The translations under genes and the position numbers were made by a program. DNA of 60,000 bases from Adiantum capillus-veneris (taxonomy: Eukaryota; Streptophyta; Polypodiopsida; Polypodiales; Pteridaceae): the NCBI GenBank assembly GCA_014529385.2, contig CM043969.1, forward strand, positions 16,816,446-16,876,445, in the 5' to 3' direction. Below the pieces are notes generated by a model that ran no database searches, had not been told where the DNA came from, and saw only the letters and a program-made list of their open reading frames with translations. Shown here piece after piece: positions 46,339 through 56,305 of this stretch (the stretch's first letter is position 1; each line of letters begins with the position of its first letter).

Positions 46339-46590
46339 GTGCCAAAGACCAACACAACAAGTCTTGTGCAAAATAACGAGAAAGAGCAATTAGAGTCGAA
46401 GATTAAATCAGAGATGATTCGAGCATTAAACCTAAAACGGGCAGGCCATCCGACAAAAGCCTTAGCGGCAATGAGAGGAGCTAAGATGCTTGAGAACAGG
46501 CTTCAATCTATAGCTCCCTTGCAACTCGCCACACACATACCTCCTTCACAATTACATACACACACCTCCTTAGACTCCCTGCAGTATTAG
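46339..46590 (+). pseudogene. Possible captured host exon: helical ALxLKRxG repeat
   Basis: The 83-codon frame contains KEQLESKIKSEMIRALNLKR then AGHPTKALAAMRGAKMLENR. The pattern, A-L-x-L-K-R-x-G then A-L-x-x-x-R-x-A-K-x-L-E, is like a short helical hairpin found in several eukaryotic trafficking proteins (for example plant FYVE-domain proteins). It is unlike Gag. It lies in the leader of an LTR element, between the primer site and gag, as captured gene pieces may. Identification is by pattern only. Confidence 0.3.
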
Positions 46591-46907
46591 GTCTGCGAGT
46601 ACAAAAAAAGAAAAAACAACAACAACAAACCCTCAAGGGCTCTTTTCTACACACACCCATCGGGTTATGCATCACTCTTCAACCTCGACAATCTCTTTGT
46701 CAATCTGATGGCTTCTCCCAACTTCATCGCCGCTCATTGATGTAAATTGAAGCCGTCGACTGCTCCATCGCACACTACTCCCCACAGCTTCCAGCAGACG
46801 CAAGCTGCTTTGCAGCTACCCGTCGAAGCGGCCGATTCATCTTTCCTTGCCATCACACAATTTTCATGCACTACATCTGTCTTCTCTGCTGCTTGACCCA
46901 CTATCAA

Positions 46908-47039
46908 TCAACAGATCGAGCTTGTCCAACAGGATGTTCACGATCTCCAAAATCAACTTGCTGAATGCAAAAAACATGACCGCAACGCCAAGCTCAGCGA
47001 TGAGCGCCTTGCCAAAATTCTTAAGGATACCTTTGACAA
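46908..47039 (+). pseudogene. Gag N-terminal coiled coil, split by insertion
   Basis: The plus frame reads QQIELVQQDVHDLQNQLAEC, then KKHDRNAKLSDERLAKILKD, with heptad spacing typical of the N-terminal coiled coil of some plant gypsy Gags. It is cut at 47039 by the outer gypsy LTR. The reading frame resumes one base out of phase after 58860. Confidence 0.65.
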
Positions 47040-47830
47040 TGAGAAGCGGAAGTGAAAAATAGACCCGGTGGCCTCTACACCAAGACTATGCACAATGGCC
47101 TCATCATGGGGGATACACAATAGGGGCACCACCTAGCAAGATATGCGGCTAGGACGCATACATATACACAATGAAGCATGCCATGGAAAACAATTTCAAG
47201 ATCCACGCCCAAATATGGAATGGGGTGGTCGGAGAATAAGGTGAGAGGAGTGGTGAATGAGTGAGAGTGGGCTTGCTACTCGTCCATGTTAGTAAGGAAG
47301 ATAATGAGGTAGGGGAAACTTGCGAGTATGCTCACTTATCATACAAGAGGTGGCGAATCCGCACACCTCAAGATGGAAGTAGCAAGATGATAGGAATATG
47401 AGAGGGAGAGAGAGTGTGTGTGTGTATGGTGGCGAATCCGCACACCTTTACATAAGCAGAAAAAAAAAGACAAGGAATAAGCATATACCATACTCACAAT
47501 GAGATGTATCCAAAGTGACACAAAGTATGGCACCAAGATGGAGTGTGTTGATTGCTTGCAAAAGATGAATACAATAGGTACCGTATGGCAGGAAAATGAG
47601 AAGGGAACAAGATCGTAGGAGGCATAATGGAGAGATGGGAGTTGATGGCGAGGAATATCATGAGTGTGTCCACCCTTCTTCTTCTTGAAATTGTGCCTTC
47701 AACCCTTAATTACAAGTGATGTGGAGGTGTGGTGCTCATCTTTTGTGCATGGTGATGGTGATGATGATGGTGTTGTGATTATGTGATTAGGGTTCATGCT
47801 ACAAGCATGTAGCACAAGAGTGTGTATGGA

Positions 47831-47864
<34 letters not shown>

Positions 47865-48980
47865 AGCTCTCATGGCCTCCTTATATAGGGAAGGAGGGGA
47901 GGATTTAGCAATATTTCTATTTGAGGTGAGTGTCCCACTTTGGTGACTAGGAAAATGGGGTGCATGTGACTGTGGCTCCCATCTTGTCTCCTCATTATTT
48001 AAAATACCAGACTCAATAGAGAGAGAAGATGAGAGAATGTGGGTAGGATGTAGAGGATAGGAGATATTTACAATAGTCTAGCTTTGGCTAGACATAAGCT
48101 TATTAGGGAGAGAAGAGAGAGGTAAGAAATTTACAAGAGAGATTGTCAAAGGTGGATAGTTGTTGATGAGGATGGATCCTCCAAAAATGGTGATAGAATC
48201 ACTCTAGACTTGCCAAGACCTCATTAAAAGAGCGTTGTCTCTTGTAATCATGCTTGAAGACTTGTAGAACCATAGCCATTCTAGAGGGAAGAAAATTGGG
48301 GATGGCTTGTGTCACCATTACACGAGAAAACTGGGGTCCACTACAAAAATCATATCTCTGTGTTCATAACTCCAAAAATTTTGAAAAACTTTGAGCTAAA
48401 AGTTGAAATCACGAGCTACATCTTTCATGTTGAACGCTCCTTCAGATTCGGGGTTCTTCTCTACTTAAAAAATTCAGCCAAATAATGTATTATTTGTGAC
48501 TGCAAAGGTCTTTTGGTGGTCCCCTTTGAGTGGACTTCTCTCTTGCCTTCAAGTGTAAGCTCTTTCATGTGTATGAAAACATGACCTAGAGTTTTGAAAA
48601 GATTGGCAATCATCTAGATGGAGGTATTATTGAAATTTGAAAGTGGGGTTGAGGTTTGAAAATGAAAACTAGTGAATAAAATATTTGGTAGGGTGGAATA
48701 ATATACATACATGAAAAATATATTAGAAAATACTAATATATATAATGTAATTTAGAATATATATATTTAATATTTAAGGTCAAAAGAGAGATCAACAAAG
48801 AAAGCTTACTTATTTATGCTACATCGTGATTGATTAGCATAAGTCTTATTTATTTAATAAAGGCTAAAACGTTTGTGAAAAAGGAAGAAAGAATCAAAAG
48901 TAACTTATATAATAGGAAATATTTTGGTAAAAGGGCAAAGATATATGGGGGGGTTCCCATGCATGGAAAATCTTGCCTCA
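47040..48980 (-). repeat. 3' LTR of the outer gypsy element
   Basis: Plus strand TGAGAAGCGGAAG to TTGCCTCA. About 27 substitutions against the 5' LTR by eye. Contains (GT)n at 47836-47862 and a TATATAG promoter-like block near 47881. Confidence 0.96.
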
Positions 48981-48995
48981 TTAGCCCCCCCCTAA
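48981..48995 (-). other. Polypurine tract
   Basis: CTTAGGGGGGGGCTAA on the minus strand, adjacent to the 3' LTR. Confidence 0.85.
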
Positions 48996-50873
48996 GGCTA
49001 GAGGTATTCATGCCTCTAGCTCTGTACTTGAGCATGTTGAAATAGAGTACGATTTCTCCTTGGTGGCTGGTAGATCCTTGTAGGGAATAATGGATCCCTT
49101 GGAAGCATGAGGCTCCCCAAAGTTCTTTTCGGTGTCCACCTGGGTCCCACACTAAGCGTAAATCCATTGTATGTAATAATGCCTTCTTCCTAAGATCACA
49201 CTTAAAATGATTCTTGAGTCCACAAGCTGCACAAGAATTAACTCTTGCATAAGTGATAGAAGGTATGGAAAGAACTCGATCAGTCCTTGAAAGTATTCCA
49301 AAGCGGGACCATGCATGGCTTCCTCGTCCAAACACATAGCCAAAAGGGAGTAAGAAACCATAATCCTCATATCTTGCTTGTTGTCCTTCTTCATGCCAAA
49401 TTGATAGAGACTTGTTGCCCACATGGATAGATTGCATGGTTGATGCCTGCTGCACAAGAGAGCCCACCATGTACAAAAGATAAACTGCAAACCACATTTT
49501 GAAAAATGACTCCATGTTACCACTAGTATGCAAAACCATTCTTCCTTTATTGGTGTGTCCTAGATTGATTCCACTGGTTGTTGATGTCAATCCTTCCACT
49601 CTTGCCACAACCCAACTTAAAGAGCTTCCCAAATTAATGTTACACACAATGTTCACAATTATAAAGGAAAACCTAAAGTGCCAGTAGACCTCAATTTCAT
49701 TTCTCTGCATGAGTCTTTCTCTAGAAAGGACTTTCCAAGTGGTCGTCAATATAACTTTTGGTCGTCTTCCACCAATCTCGTTCCATAGGGGTAGTTGAAG
49801 TGTCTTCACCACTTTCACCTGTGGTTGCAAATTTGAAGGGTCCACCTTGTTGTGGTTGAATGTGAGGCCCATTACCTCAATGGAGCTATCACTTCCTTCA
49901 TTCCCTGTTGACTCCTCTTCTAAAGTGGTTGAAGAGTCACCACTAGAAAACTCATCCATAGAGGTTTCTAGATCCATGTCGCATTGCCGACCTTTCTTCA
50001 TGTCGTAAAGTATTGGCTTCCCTTTGGCATCTTTCATTTGCATTATGCCGGTGTCCCAGTCCTGCTTAGCTCTCATAGCCATAAGCCAAGGCCTCCCTAG
50101 AATGATAGGATAGCCCTCCCCTTTGTGTGGCATGATAAAGATGTCCACATCTACCTCGGTGTTGAATGCCTTTATCCTAAGTGCATTTATGACACCAACA
50201 CATTGAACTTTTAAATTATTTGCCATTTTGGCTCGGCATGGTGCCGGTCGACTCACCTCTAAACCCAAACGGTGCATCATTTTTTCACTCATGATGCATA
50301 TTTGTGCACCACCATCGATGTAGATATTGGAAATGTGTTGCCCTTTGATGTAAGCATCCATCACTGGTAGTATGTCATCTAGATTCCTCCCAGAGATAGC
50401 CCCAGCTATCTTTGGCTTTGGTCGTCTCGTGCTAACCATCTTTGTCCATTGTCTCCTCACCCTAGGTGCTAGGTGGAGTAATTGGGGCCAGGTGATTTTT
50501 GGGCCCTGCACAGAAACATCTTGAACCAAATCATATGGTTTAGAACATTCACCCAAAGAGAAATCTACAATGTCAATTTTACGTCGTGACTTGGACGGCT
50601 TTCTGCTAGATTCTCTTTTAGTCTTCATCTTTTCTTCCTTTTGGGAAGATTCACCTTGCCTAGCACGTTTTACCCCTATGGCATCTACTCCTTTAACCTT
50701 GGTCTTATCCTCCTCCACTTTCTCCTTTCCTTTACCTTCAAGATTGATGACGCTTACTATTTGATTGCCAACTAGTGGTGGGGGTAAGGGTGGAATGAGA
50801 GTTTGTGGTGGTGGTGGTGGTGGTTGTGGTTGAATGGGTGGTTGTAGGATTTGCACGGGTGGTGCCTGTTGTG
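48996..50873 (-). CDS. Gag-Pro continuation: retropepsin domain of the outer gypsy element
   Basis: This is one long minus frame without a stop, running in from the inner copia LTR and out through the PPT into the 3' LTR (stop at 48850). It starts with a Pro/Gln-rich linker and a Lys/Glu/Ser-rich region. The retropepsin follows at about 50370-49990: IYIDGGAQICIMSEKMMHRL, later GVINALRIKAF and YPIILGRPWLMAM. The active site is D-G-G rather than D-S-G or D-T-G, and ILGRPWL is the standard second motif. The last 330 residues are unfamiliar and lack YxDD or other pol motifs. Removing the copia element with one 5-bp duplication would put this frame in phase with gag (54647-55523). Confidence 0.8.
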
Positions 50874-50878
50874 GTGCC

Positions 50879-51069
50879 TGAAGGGGATCGGGGAGCACCA
50901 CAGACTGAGAGTGAGAGAGAGAGAGAAGGAGACACACACGATGTGGGTGGGGAGACTGTGAAGTGGCAGCTCCCCCTATACAGTATACTCACTATAAGTA
51001 TAGGGTAACAGTGGGCAGACGTCCATGACCTGGGCGACCGGTCAAGGCACATAGGCCTTAACCCCAACA
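50879..51069 (-). repeat. 3' LTR of the nested copia element
   Basis: Differs from the 5' LTR at 10 positions plus one 3-bp indel by eye, about 5%. Confidence 0.95.
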
Positions 51070-51080
51070 ACCTCCCACTT
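51070..51080 (-). other. Polypurine tract, copia type
   Basis: AAGTGGGAGGT on the minus strand, the usual copia PPT, touching the 3' LTR. Confidence 0.92.
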
Positions 51081-51144
51081 AAAGGCCAATGTGCCTTTAA
51101 GCAAGATCTACTAGTGTACAACTAATAGAAGGTGAGAGATTCTC

Positions 51145-51948
51145 TCAACCTATGCCCACTGACTCTCGATGAGCTAGTGCATCCGGCTCTACTGATAGAC
51201 AAACATCCTGCTGCGGAAGCCACACAGAGCTAGCTCCAAGCTCTGTAAAGAGTCTACAAGAGCTCATGCACTCCTGCAAGTATCGGTCCAATACCTGCAA
51301 ACCTTCCCTATGCTCTATGCCGAGATCAGTCATCGAACAACTAATCAACCCTGCTGCAAATGCTCCCACTGCAGCTACTATGTCGGGCCTCGAGATCAGC
51401 ATCTCGTACATGAGGACACCGAACGTTGATGCAACCGTGGCAACCTCTGCCACCTCCAACTCAGAACTCAACTCATGGCAATCCTGTTTCCTATCATAGA
51501 GACCATGGCACTCTGACTCCGACCTCTGGAGTGACTCCTCGTGCCCACCACATATCACATGTGTACCAAGAGTATCCATCTGTCCTGAATTTGCATCAAG
51601 CTCTGGCATAAGCATATCAAGAAATGACTCCACAATAGCCGACAACTCAGCATCCATGTGAGTCATCTCTGTCATCACCTCTGATGACTCATCCTGCTGT
51701 GACTCACTAGAGCTATCCCGATCTACCTGTGCATCCGTAGATGCAACCTGCACAACAAGGTCACTGCTCTGCACTCCATGCAAAGCATCCTGCAACCCAC
51801 AAGTAAAAGAGACTCGCCTGCTCTCTCGCTCTCTACCTGGCTGCATGATCACAGAGACAACACTGTCTCTTGCGTGATCCACATGCAATGGGTAACCTGT
51901 ACCACTCCTGGCACCTCTCGCAATCACTAGCGAACCCAAATGCATCAC
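51145..51948 (-). CDS. Fused remnant: GAG-pre-integrase end plus RT C-terminal block
   Basis: A 267-codon minus frame starts within the copia GAG-pre-integrase domain (MHLGSLVIARGARSGTGYPL). It then has a ~120-residue acidic Ser/Glu/Gln-rich linker (SSSESQQDESSEVMTEMTHM) and ends with VASTFGVLMYEMLISRPDIV, AAVGAF, later EGLQVLDRYLQE. That last block matches the conserved copia RT tail (SxxGSLMYxMxxTRPDI, then a WxAVxxxLRYL helix). Integrase and the RT catalytic part are missing, yet the frame stays open across the junctions. True coding would begin upstream; a TAG (one change from CAG) separates it from the protease frame. A functional product is uncertain. Confidence 0.65.
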   Translation of the reverse strand: MMHLGSLVIARGARSGTGYPLHVDHARDSVVSVIMQPGRERESRRVSFTCGLQDALHGVQSSDLVVQVASTDAQVDRDSSSESQQDESSEVMTEMTHMDAELSAIVESFLDMLMPELDANSGQMDTLGTHVICGGHEESLQRSESECHGLYDRKQDCHELSSELEVAEVATVASTFGVLMYEMLISRPDIVAAVGAFAAGLISCSMTDLGIEHREGLQVLDRYLQECMSSCRLFTELGASSVWLPQQDVCLSVEPDALAHRESVGIG

Positions 51949-52044
51949 AAAATCTCGCTTTCGTAGCGAAATCTGACATCCACAATCTCTAAGCTAACCA
52001 ATTGAGATCAAACTCACTGTCAAATCTGGTACATAGCGCACATG

Positions 52045-52806
52045 TCATAACAAGTAAGATGCACCACTCGGTAATGACAGTCTCACATCTCCTGCACCTG
52101 CTATCGCATGCACCGATCCATCGGTCAAACGTACACTGCCAAGCATCCCGCTAGAATAGCTACAAAACCATGCACGATGCGGCGTGACATGAAACATAGC
52201 ATCTGCGTCTAGCAACCACTGCGAAGGGAGTGCACTATCCACATGTATAGCATCTCGTGCATAGATCGAGGTAAAAGTGACATCCCTGTCACTAGTATAC
52301 TCCGACACTACATGTGCCTCAACTGTCAAAGCAACTGAATCCATGGCATCACTACATACTTCTCTGAGACTGACATGTCTCCTACGATGTCGCATACGAT
52401 GAAAACAACGCCGTCTAACGTGTCTAGAATGACCACAATACCAACATGTCACCTGTCGGCGTGCTCGTGAATGTACATGTCTCACACGAGTACGTGATGA
52501 CTCAGATCTATCATACATATCATGTAATTTGTGCCAAAGTTCTCTCGAAGTAGTCTCATACATAACAAGAGCATATACAGATTCCGCAAGGTGCAAAGAG
52601 AGCGTAGATAGTGCCATCTCCTCTAGCTCCTGCCACTGATCGTCAAACATGTTTGAAGGTCTACCTGCATCACCACTCAATGGTCGATGCAACCCTTGCT
52701 GTGTCAATGCATCAAGCATACACTCTCTCCATGCCGCAAAGTCTGACCCATCAAACATGCGCATCTGTGAGAGGTCACAATCTGATCGATCACCTGTCTC
52801 TGCCAT
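52045..52806 (-). CDS. Copia Gag with zinc knuckle and start of protease
   Basis: I take the Met at 52806 (MAETGDRSDCDL) as start, because FDGSDFAAWRECMLDALTQQ follows as in other copia Gags; the upstream extension to 52971 is hydrophobic and unlike Gag. Domains: UBN2-type (residues ~15-120, with ELWHKLHDMYD), a short Arg-rich segment with CWYCGHSRHVRRRC (CCHC knuckle), and a protease start WLLDADAMFHVTPHRAWF, where the active site D-S-G is D-A-D, so no proteolysis is expected. The large deletion within Gag between YDRSE and the knuckle shortens it. It ends at a stop near 52045, just before a degraded RYVPDL pre-integrase block. Confidence 0.85.
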   Translation of the reverse strand: MAETGDRSDCDLSQMRMFDGSDFAAWRECMLDALTQQGLHRPLSGDAGRPSNMFDDQWQELEEMALSTLSLHLAESVYALVMYETTSRELWHKLHDMYDRSESSRTRVRHVHSRARRQVTCWYCGHSRHVRRRCFHRMRHRRRHVSLREVCSDAMDSVALTVEAHVVSEYTSDRDVTFTSIYARDAIHVDSALPSQWLLDADAMFHVTPHRAWFCSYSSGMLGSVRLTDGSVHAIAGAGDVRLSLPSGASYLL

Positions 52807-52971
52807 GAGCACAATGTAGCAAACTAGAAAGCAAAACCACCTCACCAACAACACCTGGAAATTGTCTACAAATATGGCCAGAAACACAATGTAAAACCTG
52901 TGAGACACACTCCAAAATAGAGCTCCCGCAATGTCAATACAAGCCTCGCATGCTCTAGTATCACACTGCAA

Positions 52972-54438
52972 TCTGTGAGCTAATCACCAAGCCCACACTG
53001 TGCGGTATCAATGCATACACATGCACAAATCTCCCACCTACAGAGAACACCGCACGCAAACGATGAGTCCAACCTGCAATCTCTACCTAGATCGCATAAA
53101 TGATACGCATAAAACTCCTGGGAAAATTTCGCCAGAGTTTCAACGCACAATGGCTATCAACACAAAATAACCATTGTCCTGCAAGCTCAATACAATGAGC
53201 AATCAATGCGCATCAAACTACACTCAATATACATGCATAAGCTCTGCAAAACTATGGCAAACAATGCTCGAGATCACAAGACTCTCCCACCCGAGAGCAA
53301 ACCACTGTCTCAAGCAAAGAAAGATACACAACTCACTCTTGCGAGAGTGGATACAAAAACACAAAACTGTGTCCAAACTGACAATACCTGTCAAAGTGAG
53401 AGTAAACACTCGATCACAAACTATGGCGAGAATCTGGGAAAAATCCGACAGAATTTCCCCTGAAAACTGAGCAAAAAACTCAAGTACAATCTCTACCATA
53501 AACCATAACACTACTCAATGCCAATGAGTAGAAATGCCAAAATGGCTCCACATTTTCACATACAATGGCAATCCGCACTCAACATACATCAACGGAGTGA
53601 CCGCGCAAAAGCAAGCGCCAAAAGATTTGCAATCCGGAAACTTATTCAATGCGAAAACAATGCTCTCAAGAGAGCTCACCGGCACTTGAAAGTGCTCGTC
53701 AAAATGCATGTATAATGGGCATCAACCATGCGCCATAACCATATGCAAACCATCCGCAAAGACCATGAATCCAAGCACAAAATCACTGCCAAAGTATCCT
53801 ATGAAAACCAGTGAAAGAAGCTCCACCTGTGTGCTCCAAAAAACTGCGTCTCTCAAGAGACCGCCTCGATGGTGTGTAAACGCCGCCTCCGTACTTCGTT
53901 GCCCAAGTCTACCAAAAAACCCTCAAAACACAAGCTTAACACAAGCTGCAATTGCATCTTCAGCTCAGAATTTATGCACTCAACATCAAGCATCTCCCGT
54001 GCTTCCAAAAGTGCATCAAACTCGCACACAATGCGACAACAGAAAATCCAGAATTTCTGTATACCGTCAGTCTGAGCTGAATATCAGCAAAACGGTGAGG
54101 AATTTACAAAAAGTTTCTTCTGCAAAGTTGTAGACCACTTTGAAACGGATGGGCATCGCGTGGACAGAATTCTCAGATCTGCATTCTACAAGGAGAAAAA
54201 CGAATCTGAAAACTGTGCTACTGCGCACACAGTTTTAGAGCAGCACCTTCACTTACACACAATCTTCCACACTCCTTTCTGAGCTTCCACAAGAGTATAC
54301 ATCACTCTCAACTGAGCTCACAAGCTCCCTTTGCATTCTCACAAAGCTTCCAAGATTTCTTTATCTCTCTACCGTCAAGAGCGAGCGAGCTATCGCCTCG
54401 AAGCTCTCAAAGCCGTCGTGCTCTCCGCGGTTACCATA
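52972..54438 (-). other. Leader of the nested copia element
   Basis: About 1.6 kb between primer site and the Gag Met, long for copia. No domain on either strand; plus-strand frames (53174-53470, 53708-54133) look like chance in CA-rich DNA. It may hold packaging signals. Confidence 0.5.
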
Positions 54439-54450
54439 GCTCTGATACCA
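54439..54450 (-). other. Primer-binding site, initiator Met-tRNA
   Basis: TGGTATCAGAGC, two bases from the copia 5' LTR. Confidence 0.96.
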
Positions 54451-54452
54451 AT

Positions 54453-54646
54453 TGAAGGGGATCGGGGAGCACCACAGACGAAGAGTGAGAGAGAGAGAGA
54501 AGAAGACACACAACACGATGTGGGTGGGGAGATTGTGAAGTGGCAGCTCCCCCTATACATTATACTCACTATGAGTATAGGGTAACAGTGGGCGGGCGCC
54601 CATGACCTGGGCGACCGGTCAAGGCATATAGGCCTTAACCCCAACA
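54453..54646 (-). repeat. 5' LTR of the nested copia element
   Basis: Partner of 50879-51069. Plus strand TGAAGGGGATCGG to CCCCAACA. Confidence 0.95.
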
Positions 54647-55523
54647 GCGTCCTCGGTGGTGGTGGTCTTGCTCTCGGTGGTGAAACCTTGTTTTGCCTGG
54701 CTCCTCTGTTGAAATTCTGCCTCCTTGGGTGTGGACAGTAGTACATGCCATGACCATCCTCCCCACAATTGTAGCAGTGGTATTCTTGGTTTTGCCTTCG
54801 CTGTCCTCTTCCTTGCTCTTGGTTGCGATTGTGTGCATGCCCTTGTTGTATCAAATGGACTGAGAGATTCTCAAGTTGATTGGTGATTCGATTGAGTAGG
54901 TCTTGTTGATCTTCAATTGGTTCTTGTGGTTGAATCCTCTGGGCGGCTGTTGTAGGTGGTGCTAGAGGTGGTCGGGTCCTAACGGCTTCCTCTTCATCGA
55001 TATTCATGGCTTGTAGGCTCAACTTCTTGTCTTTAAGGCGGGTCACTTCAACTGCTAGCTCATACGTAGCAGGAAACCTTCCCTTCACCTTCTCTTTAAG
55101 AGTTGGCCATAACCCAGCCACAAACCGATCCTTCTTTAGGAAATTAGGTGCCCCCTCATCCTCTCTTAGCCATGCAACCCATCGCCCCCATAAATCTACA
55201 AACTTTGACTCATATGATGCGTATTCCAGCATACTGCCCTGCTTCAACTCTGTCAACAATTGCCATAGCTTCTCTGATGTTGTGCCTTCTCCAAAACGCT
55301 TGACAAAGGCTGCTCTTAATAAGTCCCACCGTTCCTTGGTTTCTTGTGCCAAGGAATTGTACCATGATCTTGTCTCCACCTTCATTAGAAGTGGGAAGAT
55401 GCGCAAGCGCGAAGCATCATCATCTCTCGCAGAGATGACACATGCTATTTCCAAGTTGTATAGAAAGTCTACAGCATCCTCACCCACCTTACCAGTAAAT
55501 GTTGGAAATGCTACACTTGCCAT
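54647..55523 (-). CDS. Gag of the outer gypsy element, cut by the copia insertion
   Basis: I take the Met at 55523 (MASVAFPTFTGKVGEDAVDF) as start; the frame is open to 55586, but the extra 21 residues are a poly-A-derived Phe/Lys stretch. It has the capsid block (LRIFPLLMKVETRSWYNSLA, then FVKRFGEGTT and a LWQLLTELKQ helix), then FVAGLWPTLKEKVKGRFP, a linker with PPLAPPTT, and a zinc knuckle CYNCGEDGHGMYYC. After about 290 residues it runs into the copia LTR in a Pro-rich linker. The frame is otherwise intact, unlike most relics here, so the element was probably active recently in evolutionary terms. Confidence 0.92.
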
Positions 55524-55840
55524 TGTGAGAGTGAGAAAATTAACTCGACTTAGAAATCTTTTTTTAAAAAAAAAATAGAGATTCAATACATGGGTGCTCG
55601 GTAGATGGAAAACATACTATACAAGGATGAAAATAACTACATCAAAAGACACTTCATGATTAATCATAGGGAGGATAAAGGGTAGAGAAGAGGTGTTTAT
55701 CTCTTGCAGTCGTTCTCTACCAAACATGGTTGTAATGATCTGCTGATAAAACATCTTGCGGTCCAAAATTACTTTGATTGATTGAATTTGTTGTGGTGCA
55801 TAAGTTTGGTTCCTTGTAAAAGGTTGATGTGCTGGGTCCA

Positions 55841-56305
55841 TCACATGATAATTCGAAAAGGCTCTCTCCTTTGTGGTGGAAGGTTATAGTCGGAGGTGTA
55901 GAGCTCTTGGTAGTCGAGGTCAAATTTATAGTACCACAGGACAAGGTTGTCTTCGTCTTCTAGCTCTAGGACTGCCCCTCTAGCAAGCTCTTGGAAAAGC
56001 TTGAACTCTCTCTCTTTGAGCAACTTCACTTTCCTGCAAGATAGAGTGCCATCTAGTGTATACACAGGTGTGATGAGGTAGGTGGTGAGTCTTACCACTT
56101 GTATTAATCCAAGTTGGATGGATACATAGGAAGCTGTAAAGTCGTCATCATAGCCTTGATTCACAAGCAACACCCCTTGAAGGTGGAGGGTCTTGTCTTT
56201 CCGCCAAGCAAAACCAGTGTCAAAGACCTTGTCGATGACAAGCTCCGCCACTTCACTCGGTAGACGATGTAGAATCCATGCTGCTGTTTCTAGTTCCTGG
56301 CTCAT
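55841..56305 (-). CDS. Leader ORF 2 of the outer gypsy element, unknown function
   Basis: A 154-codon minus frame starting MSQELETAAWILHRLPSEVA. It has a balanced protein-like composition with a LLKEREFKLFQELARGAVLE helix and a Trp/Tyr-rich end (LVLWYYKFDLDYQELYTSDY). It overlaps leader ORF 1 by about 50 nt in another frame and lies between the primer site and gag. Ogre-type gypsy elements also carry an ORF before gag; whether this is related cannot be told here. No catalytic motif. Confidence 0.55.
   Translation of the reverse strand: MSQELETAAWILHRLPSEVAELVIDKVFDTGFAWRKDKTLHLQGVLLVNQGYDDDFTASYVSIQLGLIQVVRLTTYLITPVYTLDGTLSCRKVKLLKEREFKLFQELARGAVLELEDEDNLVLWYYKFDLDYQELYTSDYNLPPQRREPFRIIM

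Larger units (their letters stand above)
50879..54646 (-). mobile_element. Internally deleted Ty1/copia element nested in the gypsy gag-pro region
   Basis: LTRs at 50879-51069 (191 bp) and 54453-54646 (194 bp). On the minus strand they start TGTTGGGGTTAAGG, typical of copia. An exact iMet primer site (54439-54450) and PPT AAGTGGGAGGT (51070-51080) are present. The flanks GTGCC and GCGTC match at three of five bases; both differences are transitions. The interior has a ~1.6-kb leader, gag with zinc knuckle, partial protease, GAG-pre-integrase, and the end of the RT region. Most of integrase, RT and RNase H is deleted. Non-autonomous. Confidence 0.93.

Noticed and set aside
47836-47862. The two ~1.9-kb repeats as a segmental duplication of host DNA
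   Set aside because: Their equal length, TG...CA ends, flanking ACAA copies, PBS and PPT show they are LTRs.
53174-54133. Plus-strand frames in the copia leader
   Set aside because: Antisense to the element, low-complexity composition and no motif.
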